64,000 nt of DNA from Streptomyces sp. DvalAA-43 (GTDB lineage: Bacteria; Actinomycetota; Actinomycetes; Streptomycetales; Streptomycetaceae). A program made the translations under genes and the position numbers. Below the pieces are notes generated by a model that saw only the letters and a program-made list of their open reading frames with translations, was not told the DNA's origin and made no database searches. Positions 8,768 to 17,013 of this stretch are shown here, one piece after another; the stretch's first letter is position 1, and each line of letters begins with the position of its first letter. The stretch is taken from contig NZ_FMBW01000030.1 in the NCBI RefSeq assembly GCF_900091725.1, positions 357,938-421,937 of the forward strand, written 5' to 3'.

Positions 8768-10018
8768 TCAGGCTTGTTTAAAGAAGGCGTTCCAGCCGCC
8801 TTCGGGCGACTGTCCGACCTCCAGCGAGCGGAGCTTGTCGAGCACGGCCGGGGTCTGGACGTCGAGCCAGTCGACGAACTGCCGGAAGGAGACGAGGCGC
8901 ACATCCGGCTTGCCCGCGATTTTCTTGAGCACTTCCTCGACGGCGTCCATGTAGATGCCGCCGTTCCACTCCTCGAAGTGGTTTCCGATGTAGAAGGGCG
9001 CACGGTTCGACGAGTACGCGCGGTTGAAACCGGCGAGGTACGACTGGGTGGCCTGCTTGCGCCATTCGGGATAACGCGAGGGCATGCCCTTGGTCGAATT
9101 CAGCGACTGGTTGGCGAGGATGTTGTAGTCCATCGAGAGGACTTCGAAGGTGTGCCCCGGGAACGGCATGGCCTGGAGCGGCAGGTCCCAGACGCCCTCC
9201 CGCTTCTTGGGCCAGACCTGGGTGCCACCGGGCGAGCTGGCGTCGTAGCGCCAGCCGAGCTTGCTCGCCGTGGGCAGCAGATTCTCCTGCCCGAGCAGAC
9301 AGGGGGCACGACCGCCGACCAGTTCCTTGCGGTAGTCGAAAGGCAGTGGATCGAGGTCGGTCCAGCCGGTGTTCGTGCGCCATTCGGTGACGAAGGAGAC
9401 CGCCTGGTCGATTTCGTTCTGCCACTGGGCGGAGGACCAGTTCGCGACCGATCCGGAACCGCTGCAGAAATGACCGTTGAAGTGGGTTCCGATCTCGTGC
9501 CCGTCGAGCCAGGCCTGACGGACGTTCTTCAGCGTCGCCTTGATGTGGGCATCGGTGAGATATCCGATGTCGGAAGCGCCGATCGGGTTGTTGGGCGGCC
9601 GGTACATGGACTTCTTCGACTCGGGCAGCAGATAGAGCCCGGACAGGAAGAAGGTCATCGCCGCGTCATGATCCTTGGCGAGTTCCAGAAAGCGCGGGAA
9701 GAGCCCGTTGCCGACCTCGCCGGCGCCGTCCCAGGAGAAGATCACGAACTGCGGCGGCGTCTGGCCGGGTTCGAGCGGGACGGGCTTGGCGGGCTGGTGC
9801 GGCTGCTTGCCGGTGTCAGCGGTGGAACCGTCCCCGATCTTCCGGACGTCCTTCTTCGCGGACCCGGTCCCGCGCGTGTTTCCGTCGGACCCCTTCTCCC
9901 CCGTGGTCCCCGACCGGCCCGAATCGGAGGAGCCGAAGGCGCCGCAGCCCGCCACTCCGATGGCGGCAGCGGCTCCAAGCCCGGCTCCGAGCAGACCCCT
10001 TCGGCTGATGTCGCGCAT
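8768..10018 (-). CDS. Tat-type lipoprotein with a NodB-like polysaccharide deacetylase domain
   Basis: This 416-residue protein starts MRDISRRGLLGAGLG, a twin-arginine signal, and has a lipobox, VAGC, at Cys25. It is therefore likely a lipoprotein exported in folded form by the Tat system. A linker rich in Ser, Gly and Lys follows. The catalytic-like domain has FVIFSWDGAGE, where the NodB TFDD motif becomes SWDG, and GHEIGTHFNGHF, which keeps the zinc-binding H-x-x-x-H pair. The protein is more diverged than typical chitooligosaccharide or peptidoglycan deacetylases, so the substrate is uncertain. It is transcribed alone and ends 67 bases from the resA start region. Confidence 0.8.
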   Translation of the reverse strand: MRDISRRGLLGAGLGAAAAIGVAGCGAFGSSDSGRSGTTGEKGSDGNTRGTGSAKKDVRKIGDGSTADTGKQPHQPAKPVPLEPGQTPPQFVIFSWDGAGEVGNGLFPRFLELAKDHDAAMTFFLSGLYLLPESKKSMYRPPNNPIGASDIGYLTDAHIKATLKNVRQAWLDGHEIGTHFNGHFCSGSGSVANWSSAQWQNEIDQAVSFVTEWRTNTGWTDLDPLPFDYRKELVGGRAPCLLGQENLLPTASKLGWRYDASSPGGTQVWPKKREGVWDLPLQAMPFPGHTFEVLSMDYNILANQSLNSTKGMPSRYPEWRKQATQSYLAGFNRAYSSNRAPFYIGNHFEEWNGGIYMDAVEEVLKKIAGKPDVRLVSFRQFVDWLDVQTPAVLDKLRSLEVGQSPEGGWNAFFKQA

Positions 10019-10372
10019 TATTACCCCATCTGCGGTCGTTTTGCCTCAAGTCCATACAAACTGGCGAAGGCTTAGATGGAGGAATCAACACGGGGGTTCC
10101 GCGATTTAGCACATGATTCTTTGCGTTACCAGACCCCGGCCATGACCGAACGTATGACCTAGCAGATGGCATGGGGTGGGAGCGGCGCTTCACACCACCA
10201 CCGAGGACAGCGATCACCGGGTGGGGGCCGACCATCGGGCGGCGCGAAATCGCCGGACGGGCGAGGAATCGAGCCCGTCCGGCGATCGAGGACACCACGC
10301 GAACCGGGGACGAACCAGCCTCCGGCACCCGGGTCCGGGGCCCCCGCACCCCGCCCCGCCGGCCCGTGCGGG
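10019..10372. other. 354-base spacer; AT-richer leader next to the deacetylase gene
   Basis: No supported gene is seen here. The part nearest the deacetylase start (about 10019-10140) is clearly lower in GC than its surroundings and probably holds that gene's promoter and leader. A GATGGGGTAATA ribosome-site-like stretch precedes the minus-strand ATG. The rest (10160-10372) is GC-rich with no convincing reading frame or hairpin. Confidence 0.5.
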
Positions 10373-11110
10373 CTACGCGCCGAACGCCTTCGACTTCCCC
10401 TTCACCGGCTTCGCCCCGGCCAGCAGATGCGCCGGCACCAGGTCCCGCGCCGGCTCGGTGTAACCGACCGACACGATCTTGTCGCCCTGGTACGTGAAGC
10501 TGGTCAGCGAGGCGAGGGTGCACTGCCGCTTGCGCGGGTCGTGCCAGAGCCGCCGCCGCTCGACGAAGCTCCGCACGATCCAGATCGGCAGCTGGTGGCT
10601 GACGCACACCGCCTCGTGGCCGCGTGCCGCGTCGCGCGCGGCGTCCAGCGCGCCCATCATCCGTACGACCTGCTCGATGTACGGCTCGCCCCACGACGGC
10701 CGGAACGGGTTCGTCAGGTGCTTCCAGTTGTCCGGCTTGCGCAGCGCGCCGTCGCCGACGCCGAAGGTCTTGCCCTCGAAGACGTTGGCCGCCTCGATGA
10801 GCCGCCGGTCGGTGGCCAGCTCCAGGCCGTGCGTGCCGGCGATCGGCGTGGCCGTCTCCTGGGCGCGCTCCAGCGGGGAGGCGACGACATGGGTGATGTC
10901 GCGCGCCGCCAGGTGCTCGGCGACCCGGTCGGCCATCTGCCGGCCGAGCTCGGAGAGGTGGTAGCCGGGGCGGCGCCCGTAGAGCACGCCCTCCGGGTTG
11001 TGCACCTCGCCGTGCCGCATCAGGTGGACGACGGTGATGTCCTTGTCCTTGCGACCGCCGCCGTCGGCCTCGCGGCTGCCCTCGGCCTCCTGGCTTCCGT
11101 TCTCGCTCAT
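10373..11110 (-). CDS. Histidine phosphatase family protein (phosphoglycerate mutase-like)
   Basis: This 245-residue protein has an RHG signature, [19 protein letters not shown], with catalytic His33. Later come [13 protein letters not shown] and a second catalytic histidine in the context [11 protein letters not shown]. These define the histidine phosphatase (PGAM/broad-specificity acid phosphatase) branch. The first 25 residues are a charged tail not found in minimal family members. The ATG at 11108-11110 overlaps the hemL stop codon by 4 bases, so the two are translationally coupled. The substrate is unknown; linkage to hemL does not by itself imply a role in haem synthesis. Confidence 0.9.
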   Translation of the reverse strand: MSENGSQEAEGSREADGGGRKDKDITVVHLMRHGEVHNPEGVLYGRRPGYHLSELGRQMADRVAEHLAARDITHVVASPLERAQETATPIAGTHGLELATDRRLIEAANVFEGKTFGVGDGALRKPDNWKHLTNPFRPSWGEPYIEQVVRMMGALDAARDAARGHEAVCVSHQLPIWIVRSFVERRRLWHDPRKRQCTLASLTSFTYQGDKIVSVGYTEPARDLVPAHLLAGAKPVKGKSKAFGA

Positions 11111-12423
11111 GCGGTGGCCTCCGAGGCGGCGCGGGCGGCGGCGGGCAGAGCGGCGGCGATGCGCTCGACGGCCTGCGTGTCGTGCGCCGTCGAGACGAAC
11201 CACGACTCGAAGGCGGACGGCGGCAGGTAGACGCCCTGGGACAGCAGCGAGTGGAAGAACGCGGTGAAGCGGAAAGCTTCCTGCTTCTTCGCGTCCTCGT
11301 AGTTCCGCACCGGCCGGTCGGTGAAGAAGACGGAGAACATGTTGCTCGCCGCCTGCACCGTGTGCGCCACGCCCTCCTTGGCGAGTGCCTCGCTGACCAG
11401 GCCGCGGATCTCTGCGGAGACCGCGTCCACCGTGGCGTACGCCGCGTCGTCGAGCAGCCGCAGCTGGGCGAGACCGGCGGCGGTGGCGACCGGGTTCCCG
11501 GAGAGGGTGCCCGCCTGGTAGACGGGGCCGACCGGGGCGAGGTGCGCCATCACGTCCGCGCGCCCGCCGAAGGCCGCGGCCGGGAAGCCGCCGCCCATGA
11601 CCTTGCCGAAGGTCATCAGGTCGGGCCGCACCCCGTCGACGCCGAACCAGCCGGCCTTCGAGGTACGGAACCCGGTCATGACCTCGTCGGAGATGTAGAG
11701 CGCACCGCCCGCGGCGCAGAGCTCCTTGAGCCCGGCGTTGAAACCGTCCAGCGGCGGCACGACGCCCATGTTGCCCGGCGAGGCCTCGGTGATCACACAG
11801 GCGATCTCGCCGGGGTGCGCGGCGAACGCCTCGCGGACCGCGTCCAGGTCGTTGTACGGCAGCACGATCGTGTCGCCGGCCTGGGCGCCGGTGACCCCCG
11901 GGGTGTCCGGCAGGCCGAAGGTCGCGACCCCGGAACCGGCGGCGGCGAGCAGCGCGTCGACGTGGCCGTGGTAGCAGCCGGCGAACTTCACCACCTTGGC
12001 CCGGCCGGTGAATCCGCGGGCGAGACGGATCGCGGACATGGTCGCCTCGGTGCCGGACGACACCAGTCGCACCTGCTCCACGGGCTCGACCCGGGCCACG
12101 ATCTCCTCGGCGAGCGCGACCTCGCCCTCACCGGGCGTACCGAACGAGGTGCCGCGGGCGACAGCCTCCTGGACTGCGGCGATGACCTCCGGGTGGGAGT
12201 GGCCGAGGATCATCGGCCCCCACGAGCACACGAGGTCGACATACTCGCGGCCATCGGCGTCGGTGAGGTACGGACCGCTGCCGGACACCATGAAGCGGGG
12301 CGTACCGCCCACGGCCCGGAAGGCACGGACGGGAGAGTTCACGCCGCCGGGCGTCACGAGGGACGCGCGGTCGAAAAGCGTCTGCGAAACTGGGGCGTCA
12401 TAGGGAAAGCTCACACAAGCCAT
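11107..12423 (-). CDS. hemL: Glutamate-1-semialdehyde 2,1-aminomutase
   Basis: This 438-residue PLP enzyme of aminotransferase class III converts glutamate-1-semialdehyde to 5-aminolevulinate, the second committed step of the C5 haem pathway. Signature segments are [15 protein letters not shown] near the N terminus, [20 protein letters not shown], the cofactor loop [10 protein letters not shown], and the PLP lysine in [19 protein letters not shown]. Length and motif spacing are normal for HemL. It receives its substrate from the HemA product encoded at 50.5-52 kb. The gene starts at the ATG at 12421-12423 and overlaps the histidine phosphatase gene at its 3' end. Confidence 0.97.
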   Translation of the reverse strand: MACVSFPYDAPVSQTLFDRASLVTPGGVNSPVRAFRAVGGTPRFMVSGSGPYLTDADGREYVDLVCSWGPMILGHSHPEVIAAVQEAVARGTSFGTPGEGEVALAEEIVARVEPVEQVRLVSSGTEATMSAIRLARGFTGRAKVVKFAGCYHGHVDALLAAAGSGVATFGLPDTPGVTGAQAGDTIVLPYNDLDAVREAFAAHPGEIACVITEASPGNMGVVPPLDGFNAGLKELCAAGGALYISDEVMTGFRTSKAGWFGVDGVRPDLMTFGKVMGGGFPAAAFGGRADVMAHLAPVGPVYQAGTLSGNPVATAAGLAQLRLLDDAAYATVDAVSAEIRGLVSEALAKEGVAHTVQAASNMFSVFFTDRPVRNYEDAKKQEAFRFTAFFHSLLSQGVYLPPSAFESWFVSTAHDTQAVERIAAALPAAARAASEATA

Positions 12424-12552
12424 GGTGTCAGAGCCACGGACGGTCTTGCGGACAGGTGTTTCACCGCACGCCCGTGGGGGAGGTCACTGACACGATGATC
12501 GGGTTGCGCGGCGGGGGCTGTGTCTCCTAAGTAGTAGTCGGGTGGATGAGAT

Positions 12553-13143
12553 ATGCATCGCGGTGGCGGAGTGGGCGAAGGGACCGACGACCTGGGGCCC
12601 GAGCCTGCCCGGCGGGGTCGGCACCGGCGTGAGGCGGAGCGCGAGCAAGGCATACGGGCCACTGGTCCGCAGGGTGGCGAAGCCGGAAGCAGGAGTGGTG
12701 GCCGGGTGGGGGTGACCTACAAGTACTTCGGTGCCCCCGACGGGGCCACCGCGGCACGTGTGCCCATCTCGATGCGCCCCGAGGAGCTCGGCGGCGACGA
12801 ACTGGGCATGGGCGGCATGTTCACCAAGATCAAGCCGGAGACGGTGGCGGCGATGGTCCTCACCGGAATACAGGGCATACCTCTGCACAAGGTCCCGCCG
12901 CTCGAACTGGTCGTGCTGCACCCCGACTACGCGGTGGTCAAGCTTCCGATGACGGTCGTCGACCCGCTGCGCGGCGTCGGCGAGGAGTCGGTGGGCGCCG
13001 CGGCGTTCATCTGGTCCACGGTCCCGGACCGCGGCGGTCCGAGCAACGCGTACAACGTCTACCAACTCCTGCACGAATGGCAGGATTTCAGCCACCGCCT
13101 GCACGACGCGGGGCATCAGGCGTACTGCCTGGTCTGGCCCTGA
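12553..13143 (+). CDS. Conserved hypothetical protein divergent from hemL
   Basis: I do not recognise a named family. The C-terminal 143 residues (from VTYKYFGAPDGATAARVPIS) look like a folded alpha/beta domain. Features include MRPEELGGDELGMGGMF, LVVLHPDYAVVKLPMTVVDPLRG and a closing helix, YQLLHEWQDFSHRLHDAGHQ. The first 53 residues are Gly/Arg/Glu-rich low complexity. Two starts are possible. The ATG at 12553 has GGTGGA six bases upstream. The GTG at 12712 would give only the compact domain and sits next to a G-rich run. There are no membrane segments or signal, so it is probably cytoplasmic. A terminator-like hairpin follows at 13248. Confidence 0.65.
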   Translation: MHRGGGVGEGTDDLGPEPARRGRHRREAEREQGIRATGPQGGEAGSRSGGRVGVTYKYFGAPDGATAARVPISMRPEELGGDELGMGGMFTKIKPETVAAMVLTGIQGIPLHKVPPLELVVLHPDYAVVKLPMTVVDPLRGVGEESVGAAAFIWSTVPDRGGPSNAYNVYQLLHEWQDFSHRLHDAGHQAYCLVWP

Positions 13144-13152
13144 TCCGGGGCG

Positions 13153-13242
13153 CGTTCCGTACGCAGTCCGTAGCCGCTGCGTAAGCCGTTCCGTACGCCG
13201 TCCGTAGCCGTTACGTAAGCCGTTACGTAAGCCGTTACGTAC
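13153..13242 (+). repeat. Tandem repeats after a stop codon: two 34-bp units plus 12-bp partial copies
   Basis: Units at 13153-13186 and 13187-13220 match at 31 of 34 positions. They are followed by shortened copies of the unit's end (CGTTACGTAAGC at 13221-13232, then CGTTACGTAC). The array lies between the hypothetical gene's stop codon and a hairpin. It is probably slippage-prone intergenic DNA. Confidence 0.8.
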
Positions 13243-13247
13243 GGGCA

Positions 13248-13276
13248 GCCGCCCTGCCGCAGGGTCGCAGGGCGGC
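13248..13276 (+). terminator. Stem-loop terminator between convergent genes
   Basis: The arms GCCGCCCTGC and GCAGGGCGGC pair perfectly over 10 bases around a 9-base loop. The hairpin lies between the plus-strand hypothetical and the minus-strand FMN reductase gene and could serve both. There is no T-tract, which is common in streptomycetes. Confidence 0.7.
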
Positions 13277-13369
13277 TCCGGGGTGCCGTCGGGCGGGCCG
13301 CACGGCAGACGCTGAGCGGCGGTGGCACGGCATCCTCGCCCGCACCACCGCCGCCGTGTACGCGGCAGA

Positions 13370-13927
13370 TCAGGCGGCCACCGCGGCGGCCGAGCTCACC
13401 TTCTCGATGACCTCGGTGAGCGCGGTGACGACCTCGGCGTCGTCGGCGGGGTGGGTGTCGGCGAAGCGCGTCACGGAGCCGGGGATCGACAGCTTGACGT
13501 CCTCCAGGACCACGCCACCGGCGACCCCGGCGGACTTGCGGACGTCGTCCTGCGCCCAGACGCCGCCGTACTGACCGAAGGCGGTGCCGACCACGGCGAC
13601 CGGCTTGCCGGAGATGGCGCCGGCGCCGTACGGGCGCGACAGCCAGTCGATGGCGTTCTTCAGGACGGCCGGCATGGTGCCGTTGTACTCGGGCGAGAAC
13701 AGCAGGAACGCGTCGACGCCCCCGGCCACCTCACGCAGCCGGGCGGCGGCGGCCGGGACGCTTCCCTCGACGTCGATGTCCTCGTTGTAGAAGGGCACGT
13801 CGGCCAGGCCCTCGAAGAGCTCGATCTCGGCGCCCGCGGGGGCGTGCTTGGCGGCGGCTTCGGCGAGCTGACGGTTGTGCGAGCCGGCGCGGAGGCTGCC
13901 GACGAGCGCGAGGATGCGTACGGACAT
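13370..13927 (-). CDS. NADPH-dependent FMN reductase family protein
   Basis: This 185-residue flavodoxin-like protein has the family's N-terminal phosphate-binding loop, LALVGSLRAGSHNRQLAEAA. It also has FSPEYNGTMPAVLKNAIDWLSR, the LFSPEYN signature of the NAD(P)H-dependent FMN/quinone reductases, and KPVAVVGTAFGQYGG. Family members reduce FMN, quinones, chromate or azo compounds with NAD(P)H. The gene starts at the ATG at 13925-13927 with a GGGAG upstream. It is divergent from a TetR-family gene, with two matching palindromes between them, so it is most likely the target repressed by that regulator. Confidence 0.92.
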   Translation of the reverse strand: MSVRILALVGSLRAGSHNRQLAEAAAKHAPAGAEIELFEGLADVPFYNEDIDVEGSVPAAAARLREVAGGVDAFLLFSPEYNGTMPAVLKNAIDWLSRPYGAGAISGKPVAVVGTAFGQYGGVWAQDDVRKSAGVAGGVVLEDVKLSIPGSVTRFADTHPADDAEVVTALTEVIEKVSSAAAVAA

Positions 13928-13967
13928 GGGGGTACTCCCGGGAGGCGGAAAGGCAGATACGTCAATC

Positions 13968-13987
13968 AAGCGGACCGTGGTCCGTTT
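13968..13987. promoter_or_regulatory. TetR operator 1 (FMN reductase side)
   Basis: AAGCGGACCGTGGTCCGTTT is a near-perfect dyad: arms CGGACC and GGTCCG are separated by 2 bases, with A/T flanks. It lies about 40 bases upstream of the FMN reductase start codon. It matches the second site at 14003-14022. Confidence 0.75.
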
Positions 13988-14002
13988 AAAGTTGTACCAC
14001 CT

Positions 14003-14022
14003 AAACGGACCACGGTCCACTT
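14003..14022. promoter_or_regulatory. TetR operator 2 (regulator side)
   Basis: AAACGGACCACGGTCCACTT is the second copy of the dyad, with its centre 35 bases from the first. It ends 27 bases before the tetR start codon, suggesting autorepression. Confidence 0.75.
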
Positions 14023-14049
14023 GTTCTTCCCGGGCGCTACGCTGAGACC

Positions 14050-14703
14050 ATGACCGGCCCCGATACCCCTGCTCCGAGGCTGCCCGAACCCGGAGGAACG
14101 CGGACGAACCTCCCGCTCGCCCCGACCGACGAACCCCCTCAGCTGCGCGCGGACGCGGCGCGCAACCGCACGCTCCTGCTGGACGCCGCCTCCCGGCTCC
14201 TGTCCGGATGCGGAGCGGCGGAGCTGACCATGGAGTCGGTGGCCGCCGCGGCGGGGGTGGGCAAGGGAACCGTCTTCCGGCGCTTCGGCGACCGGGCCGG
14301 ACTGCTGCTCGCGCTCCTGGACCACCGGGAGAAGCAGCTCCAGGCCGCCTTCCTCTCCGGGCCGCCCCCACTGGGCCCCGACGCGTCGGCGGCGGAGCGG
14401 CTGCACGCCTTCGGGCCCGCCGTCCTGCGCCACGAACGCGACCACCACCCGCTGATCCTGGCCAGCCGGACCGACGCGCTGCGCCACTACGCCGTCCCGG
14501 CGTTCCACCTGCGCCTCAACCACCTCGCGCTGCTGCTGCGGCAGGCGGGCGTGCCCGGCGATCCGGAGCCGCTCGCACACACCCTGCTCGGCTCCATCGA
14601 CACCGCCCTCGTCCACCACCTCACCGTCGAACGCGGTATGCCGCTGGAGCGGCTGGAGGAGGCCTGGCACCACCTGGTCACCCGGCTCGGGGCGACCGCG
14701 TAG
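14050..14703 (+). CDS. TetR/AcrR family regulator of the divergent FMN reductase
   Basis: This 217-residue protein has a typical N-terminal TetR DNA-binding domain: ARNRTLLLDAASRLLSGCGAAELTMESVAAAAGVGKGTVFRRFGDRAGLLLAL in pieces across residues 37-90, with the recognition helix around VGKGTVFRRF. It is preceded by a proline-rich 35-residue extension. The C-terminal helical domain would bind an inducer. The divergent position, with two copies of a shared palindrome in the spacer, makes it the likely local repressor of the FMN reductase gene and of itself. The inducer is unknown; quinones or electrophiles would fit the target enzyme. Confidence 0.92.
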   Translation: MTGPDTPAPRLPEPGGTRTNLPLAPTDEPPQLRADAARNRTLLLDAASRLLSGCGAAELTMESVAAAAGVGKGTVFRRFGDRAGLLLALLDHREKQLQAAFLSGPPPLGPDASAAERLHAFGPAVLRHERDHHPLILASRTDALRHYAVPAFHLRLNHLALLLRQAGVPGDPEPLAHTLLGSIDTALVHHLTVERGMPLERLEEAWHHLVTRLGATA

Positions 14704-14782
14704 CCACCGGCGCCGGGCAGTGATGCCGGACCACGAGGCCAGGCCGTATGTGCTATCCGCCCGGCATGCGGGAAACATCCCC

Positions 14783-14802
14783 TTCAGGGCGAAAGTCCCG
14801 TA
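14783..14802 (+). promoter_or_regulatory. DosR/DevR-like box upstream of the Acg-like and USP genes
   Basis: TTCAGGGCGAAAGTCCCGTA matches the mycobacterial DosR consensus TTSGGGACTWWAGTCCCSAA at 16 of 20 positions. It lies about 65 bases upstream of the likely Acg-like start codon. A further half-site-like GGGACTT is at 14813-14819. Both downstream genes belong to families in the DosR regulon. Confidence 0.6.
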
Positions 14803-14866
14803 TCGCCGCGGCGGGACTTGATACATGCTGGAGAGACATCGAAAGTTCCCGACCTCCGGGGGTCCG

Positions 14867-15892
14867 ATGTCCGCCCAGGCGCTCACCGACGCCGTGGTGA
14901 CCGAGCTCGTCGCCGACGCCACCGCCGCACCGTCCATGCACAACGCCCAGCCCTGGCTGTTCCGCTACGGGCACCGCAGCCGCACCCTCGCCCTCCGGGC
15001 CGACTTCGAGCGCCGGATGCCGGAGGCCGACCCCACCGGCCGCGCCCTTCACGTGGGCTGCGGCGCGGCCCTGCTGAACCTGCGTGTGTCCGCCGCCCAC
15101 CACGGCCTGGACGCGGCCACCACGCTGCTGCCGGACCCGTCGGATCCGGTCCTCCTGGCCTCCGTACGCCTGGACGACGGCCCCGGCGTGCGCCTGGACG
15201 ACGGCCCCGACGCCTCCGGCGGACGGGCCGAGGAGGCGCTCCGCGCCCTCCACCCCGCGATCGCGAACCGGCACACCAGCCGCTACCCGTTCGACGAGCA
15301 GGCGATCCCCGACGACGTACGCGCCCGCCTCGTCCGCGCGGCACGCGCCGAGGGCGCCGACCTCGTGTTCCTGGCCGGGCCCCATCTGGAGACCGTGCTC
15401 GGTCTGATCCGGGACGCCGAGGGGTACGACCGCGGCGACCCGGCGCGGGAGGCCGAGCAGGAGCACTGGGCCCGGTACACGAAGACCGACGCGCCGGTCG
15501 ACGGCATCCCCGACTACGCCTTCGGCCCCCGCGATGCCGCCGAGCGGGCGACCAACCGCGATTTCGCCGGCAGCGTCCCCGTCCCCGGCCGGGCCCGCGT
15601 CCCGTTCGAGCACCAGCCGCAGCTGGCCCTGCTGAGCACCGGGGGCGACCGTCCGGCGGACTGGCTGCGCGCCGGCCAGGCCCTGGAACGCGTCCTGCTC
15701 ACCGCCACGCTGGACGCGGTATCCACCTCGTTCGCGACCCAGCCCCTCGAATGGCCCGACCTGCGCTGGGTCCTGCGCGACCCGGTCCACGGCACTGGAC
15801 ACCCCCAGATGATCATCCGGCTGGGATACGGGCCCAACGGCCCCCGCACACCACGCCGCCCTCTGGACCGGGTGCTGACGATCGAACCGTAG
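14867..15892 (+). CDS. Acg-family FMN-binding nitroreductase-like protein
   Basis: This roughly 341-residue protein resembles the Acg (Rv2032) family, whose members carry two nitroreductase-like halves and bind FMN, perhaps sequestering it. The N-terminal half has ADATAAPSMHNAQPWLFRY, the PSxxNxQPW flavin-site motif. The second half has AIANRHTSRYPF, and later ATLDAVSTSFATQPLEW near the C terminus. The start chosen is ATG at 14867 (MSAQALTDAVV), with a CGGGGG run upstream; another ATG at 14825 would add 14 residues. A DosR-like box lies upstream and a universal stress protein gene follows within about 70 bases, a pairing typical of hypoxia or redox stress regulons. Confidence 0.85.
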   Translation: MSAQALTDAVVTELVADATAAPSMHNAQPWLFRYGHRSRTLALRADFERRMPEADPTGRALHVGCGAALLNLRVSAAHHGLDAATTLLPDPSDPVLLASVRLDDGPGVRLDDGPDASGGRAEEALRALHPAIANRHTSRYPFDEQAIPDDVRARLVRAARAEGADLVFLAGPHLETVLGLIRDAEGYDRGDPAREAEQEHWARYTKTDAPVDGIPDYAFGPRDAAERATNRDFAGSVPVPGRARVPFEHQPQLALLSTGGDRPADWLRAGQALERVLLTATLDAVSTSFATQPLEWPDLRWVLRDPVHGTGHPQMIIRLGYGPNGPRTPRRPLDRVLTIEP

Positions 15893-15964
15893 AGACGCCG
15901 GGGAGAGCGCCCGAACCATGCGCGCGGGCCCGGCCGGATCCGAGCAGAGAAGGCGGTGGGAGCG

Positions 15965-16849
15965 ATGCGGCTCCCCGTGGTCGTCGGAATGGACGGATCG
16001 GAGAGCAGTCTCCGGGCGCTGGACTGGGCGGCGGCGGAGGCGGCGCGCTCCCGGCTCCCCCTGCGCATCGTGCACGCGTCGCTGTGGGAGCACTACGAGG
16101 GGCTGCGGCCGCCCGTCGACCCCGAGCACCCCGTCGAACAGGTCCTCGCCGAGCGTCTCGTCGACTCGGCCCGCGACCGCGTACGGGGCCTGCGGCCCGA
16201 GGTGGACGTGGTCGCCGATGTGCAGCCCGAGGACCCGGTCGCCGCGCTCGTACGGGAGAGCCACGAGGCGGCCGTGGTCGTCCTGGGGTCCCGGGGCCGG
16301 GGCAGGATCGCCGGAATGCTCCTGGGGTCCGTCGGGCTGGCGCTCGCCGGGCGGTCCCACTGCCCGGTCGTGGTGATCCCGGCGAGGCCGCCGCGCACCC
16401 CGGCGGAGCCCGGCCGCGTCGTCCTCGGGATCGGCGACGCCGCCGAACCGGCTCCCGCCGCCGTCTTCGCGTTGGCCCAGGCCGCGTCGCGCCACGGCGA
16501 GCTGATCGCCGTACGGGCCTGGCGCAGCCCCGCGCACGCGCTCCTGAACCGTCCGCCCCTCCCGGGCTCCGCCGCCTCCGCACACCGCCGAGAGGCCGAG
16601 GAGCACCTCGGAACGGTCCTGGACGCGCTGACCGGACAGGACGGTTCCGCAACCGTCGTCCACCGGTCGGTGACACAGGGACCGGCGCACCAGGTCCTGA
16701 TCGAAGCGGCCGAGGGCGCGGAGCTGCTGGTCGTCGGCGCCCGGCGGAGCAGCGGATGGCACGGACTCCAACTGGGCCCGGTCGACCACGCGGTGCTGCA
16801 TTACGCGCCCTGCCCGGTCGCCGTCGTCCCGGACACGCCCCGGAGCTGA
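15965..16849 (+). CDS. Universal stress protein, tandem UspA domains
   Basis: The protein has about 294 residues and two UspA domains. The first begins VVVGMDGSESSLRALDWA and has the ATP-binding-type signature VVLGSRGRGRIAGMLLGSVGLALAGRSHCPVVV at about residues 100-133 (quoted in parts of the family motif G-2x-G-9x-G-S/T). The second domain starts near VVLGIGDAAEPAPA and ends LLVVGARRSSGWHGLQLGPVDHAVLHYAPCPVAVV; its glycine motif is less conserved. The start could be ATG at 15965 or GTG at 15956. The gene probably forms an operon with the Acg-like gene. Streptomyces USPs of this class are often under a DosR-like response regulator. Confidence 0.9.
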   Translation: MRLPVVVGMDGSESSLRALDWAAAEAARSRLPLRIVHASLWEHYEGLRPPVDPEHPVEQVLAERLVDSARDRVRGLRPEVDVVADVQPEDPVAALVRESHEAAVVVLGSRGRGRIAGMLLGSVGLALAGRSHCPVVVIPARPPRTPAEPGRVVLGIGDAAEPAPAAVFALAQAASRHGELIAVRAWRSPAHALLNRPPLPGSAASAHRREAEEHLGTVLDALTGQDGSATVVHRSVTQGPAHQVLIEAAEGAELLVVGARRSSGWHGLQLGPVDHAVLHYAPCPVAVVPDTPRS

Positions 16850-16933
16850 TGCGCGCGAGGCCGCGGCCGTACGGTTCTCCTCGTACCGTTGCACTCACGT
16901 TCGATTCAATGCGAGTCGAGCGTCCGATTCAAT

Positions 16934-16978
16934 CGAGTCGCGTCGCATCGAGTCGAGTCGCATCGAGTCGAGTCGCGT
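16934..16978. repeat. 15-bp tandem repeat, three copies
   Basis: CGAGTCGCGTCGCAT, CGAGTCGAGTCGCAT and CGAGTCGAGTCGCGT follow one another directly, with a shorter related stretch before (16913-16920). The array lies in the leader of the beta-propeller-like gene, 35 bases upstream of its start codon, and could affect its expression. Confidence 0.85.
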
Positions 16979-17013
16979 CGATGCGCTCACGCACGAGGGG
17001 GAGGGCCCGCCCC

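Noticed and set aside
10019..10140. Possible riboswitch leader before the NodB-like lipoprotein gene
   Set aside because: The lower GC and a few short matches recalled the c-di-AMP (ydaO) class, but the conserved core could not be aligned.
12484..13116. 210-aa minus-strand frame opposite the hypothetical gene
   Set aside because: The plus-strand frame has a regular hydrophobic pattern and a ribosome site. The minus frame is a low-complexity shadow, though I could not test this by conservation.
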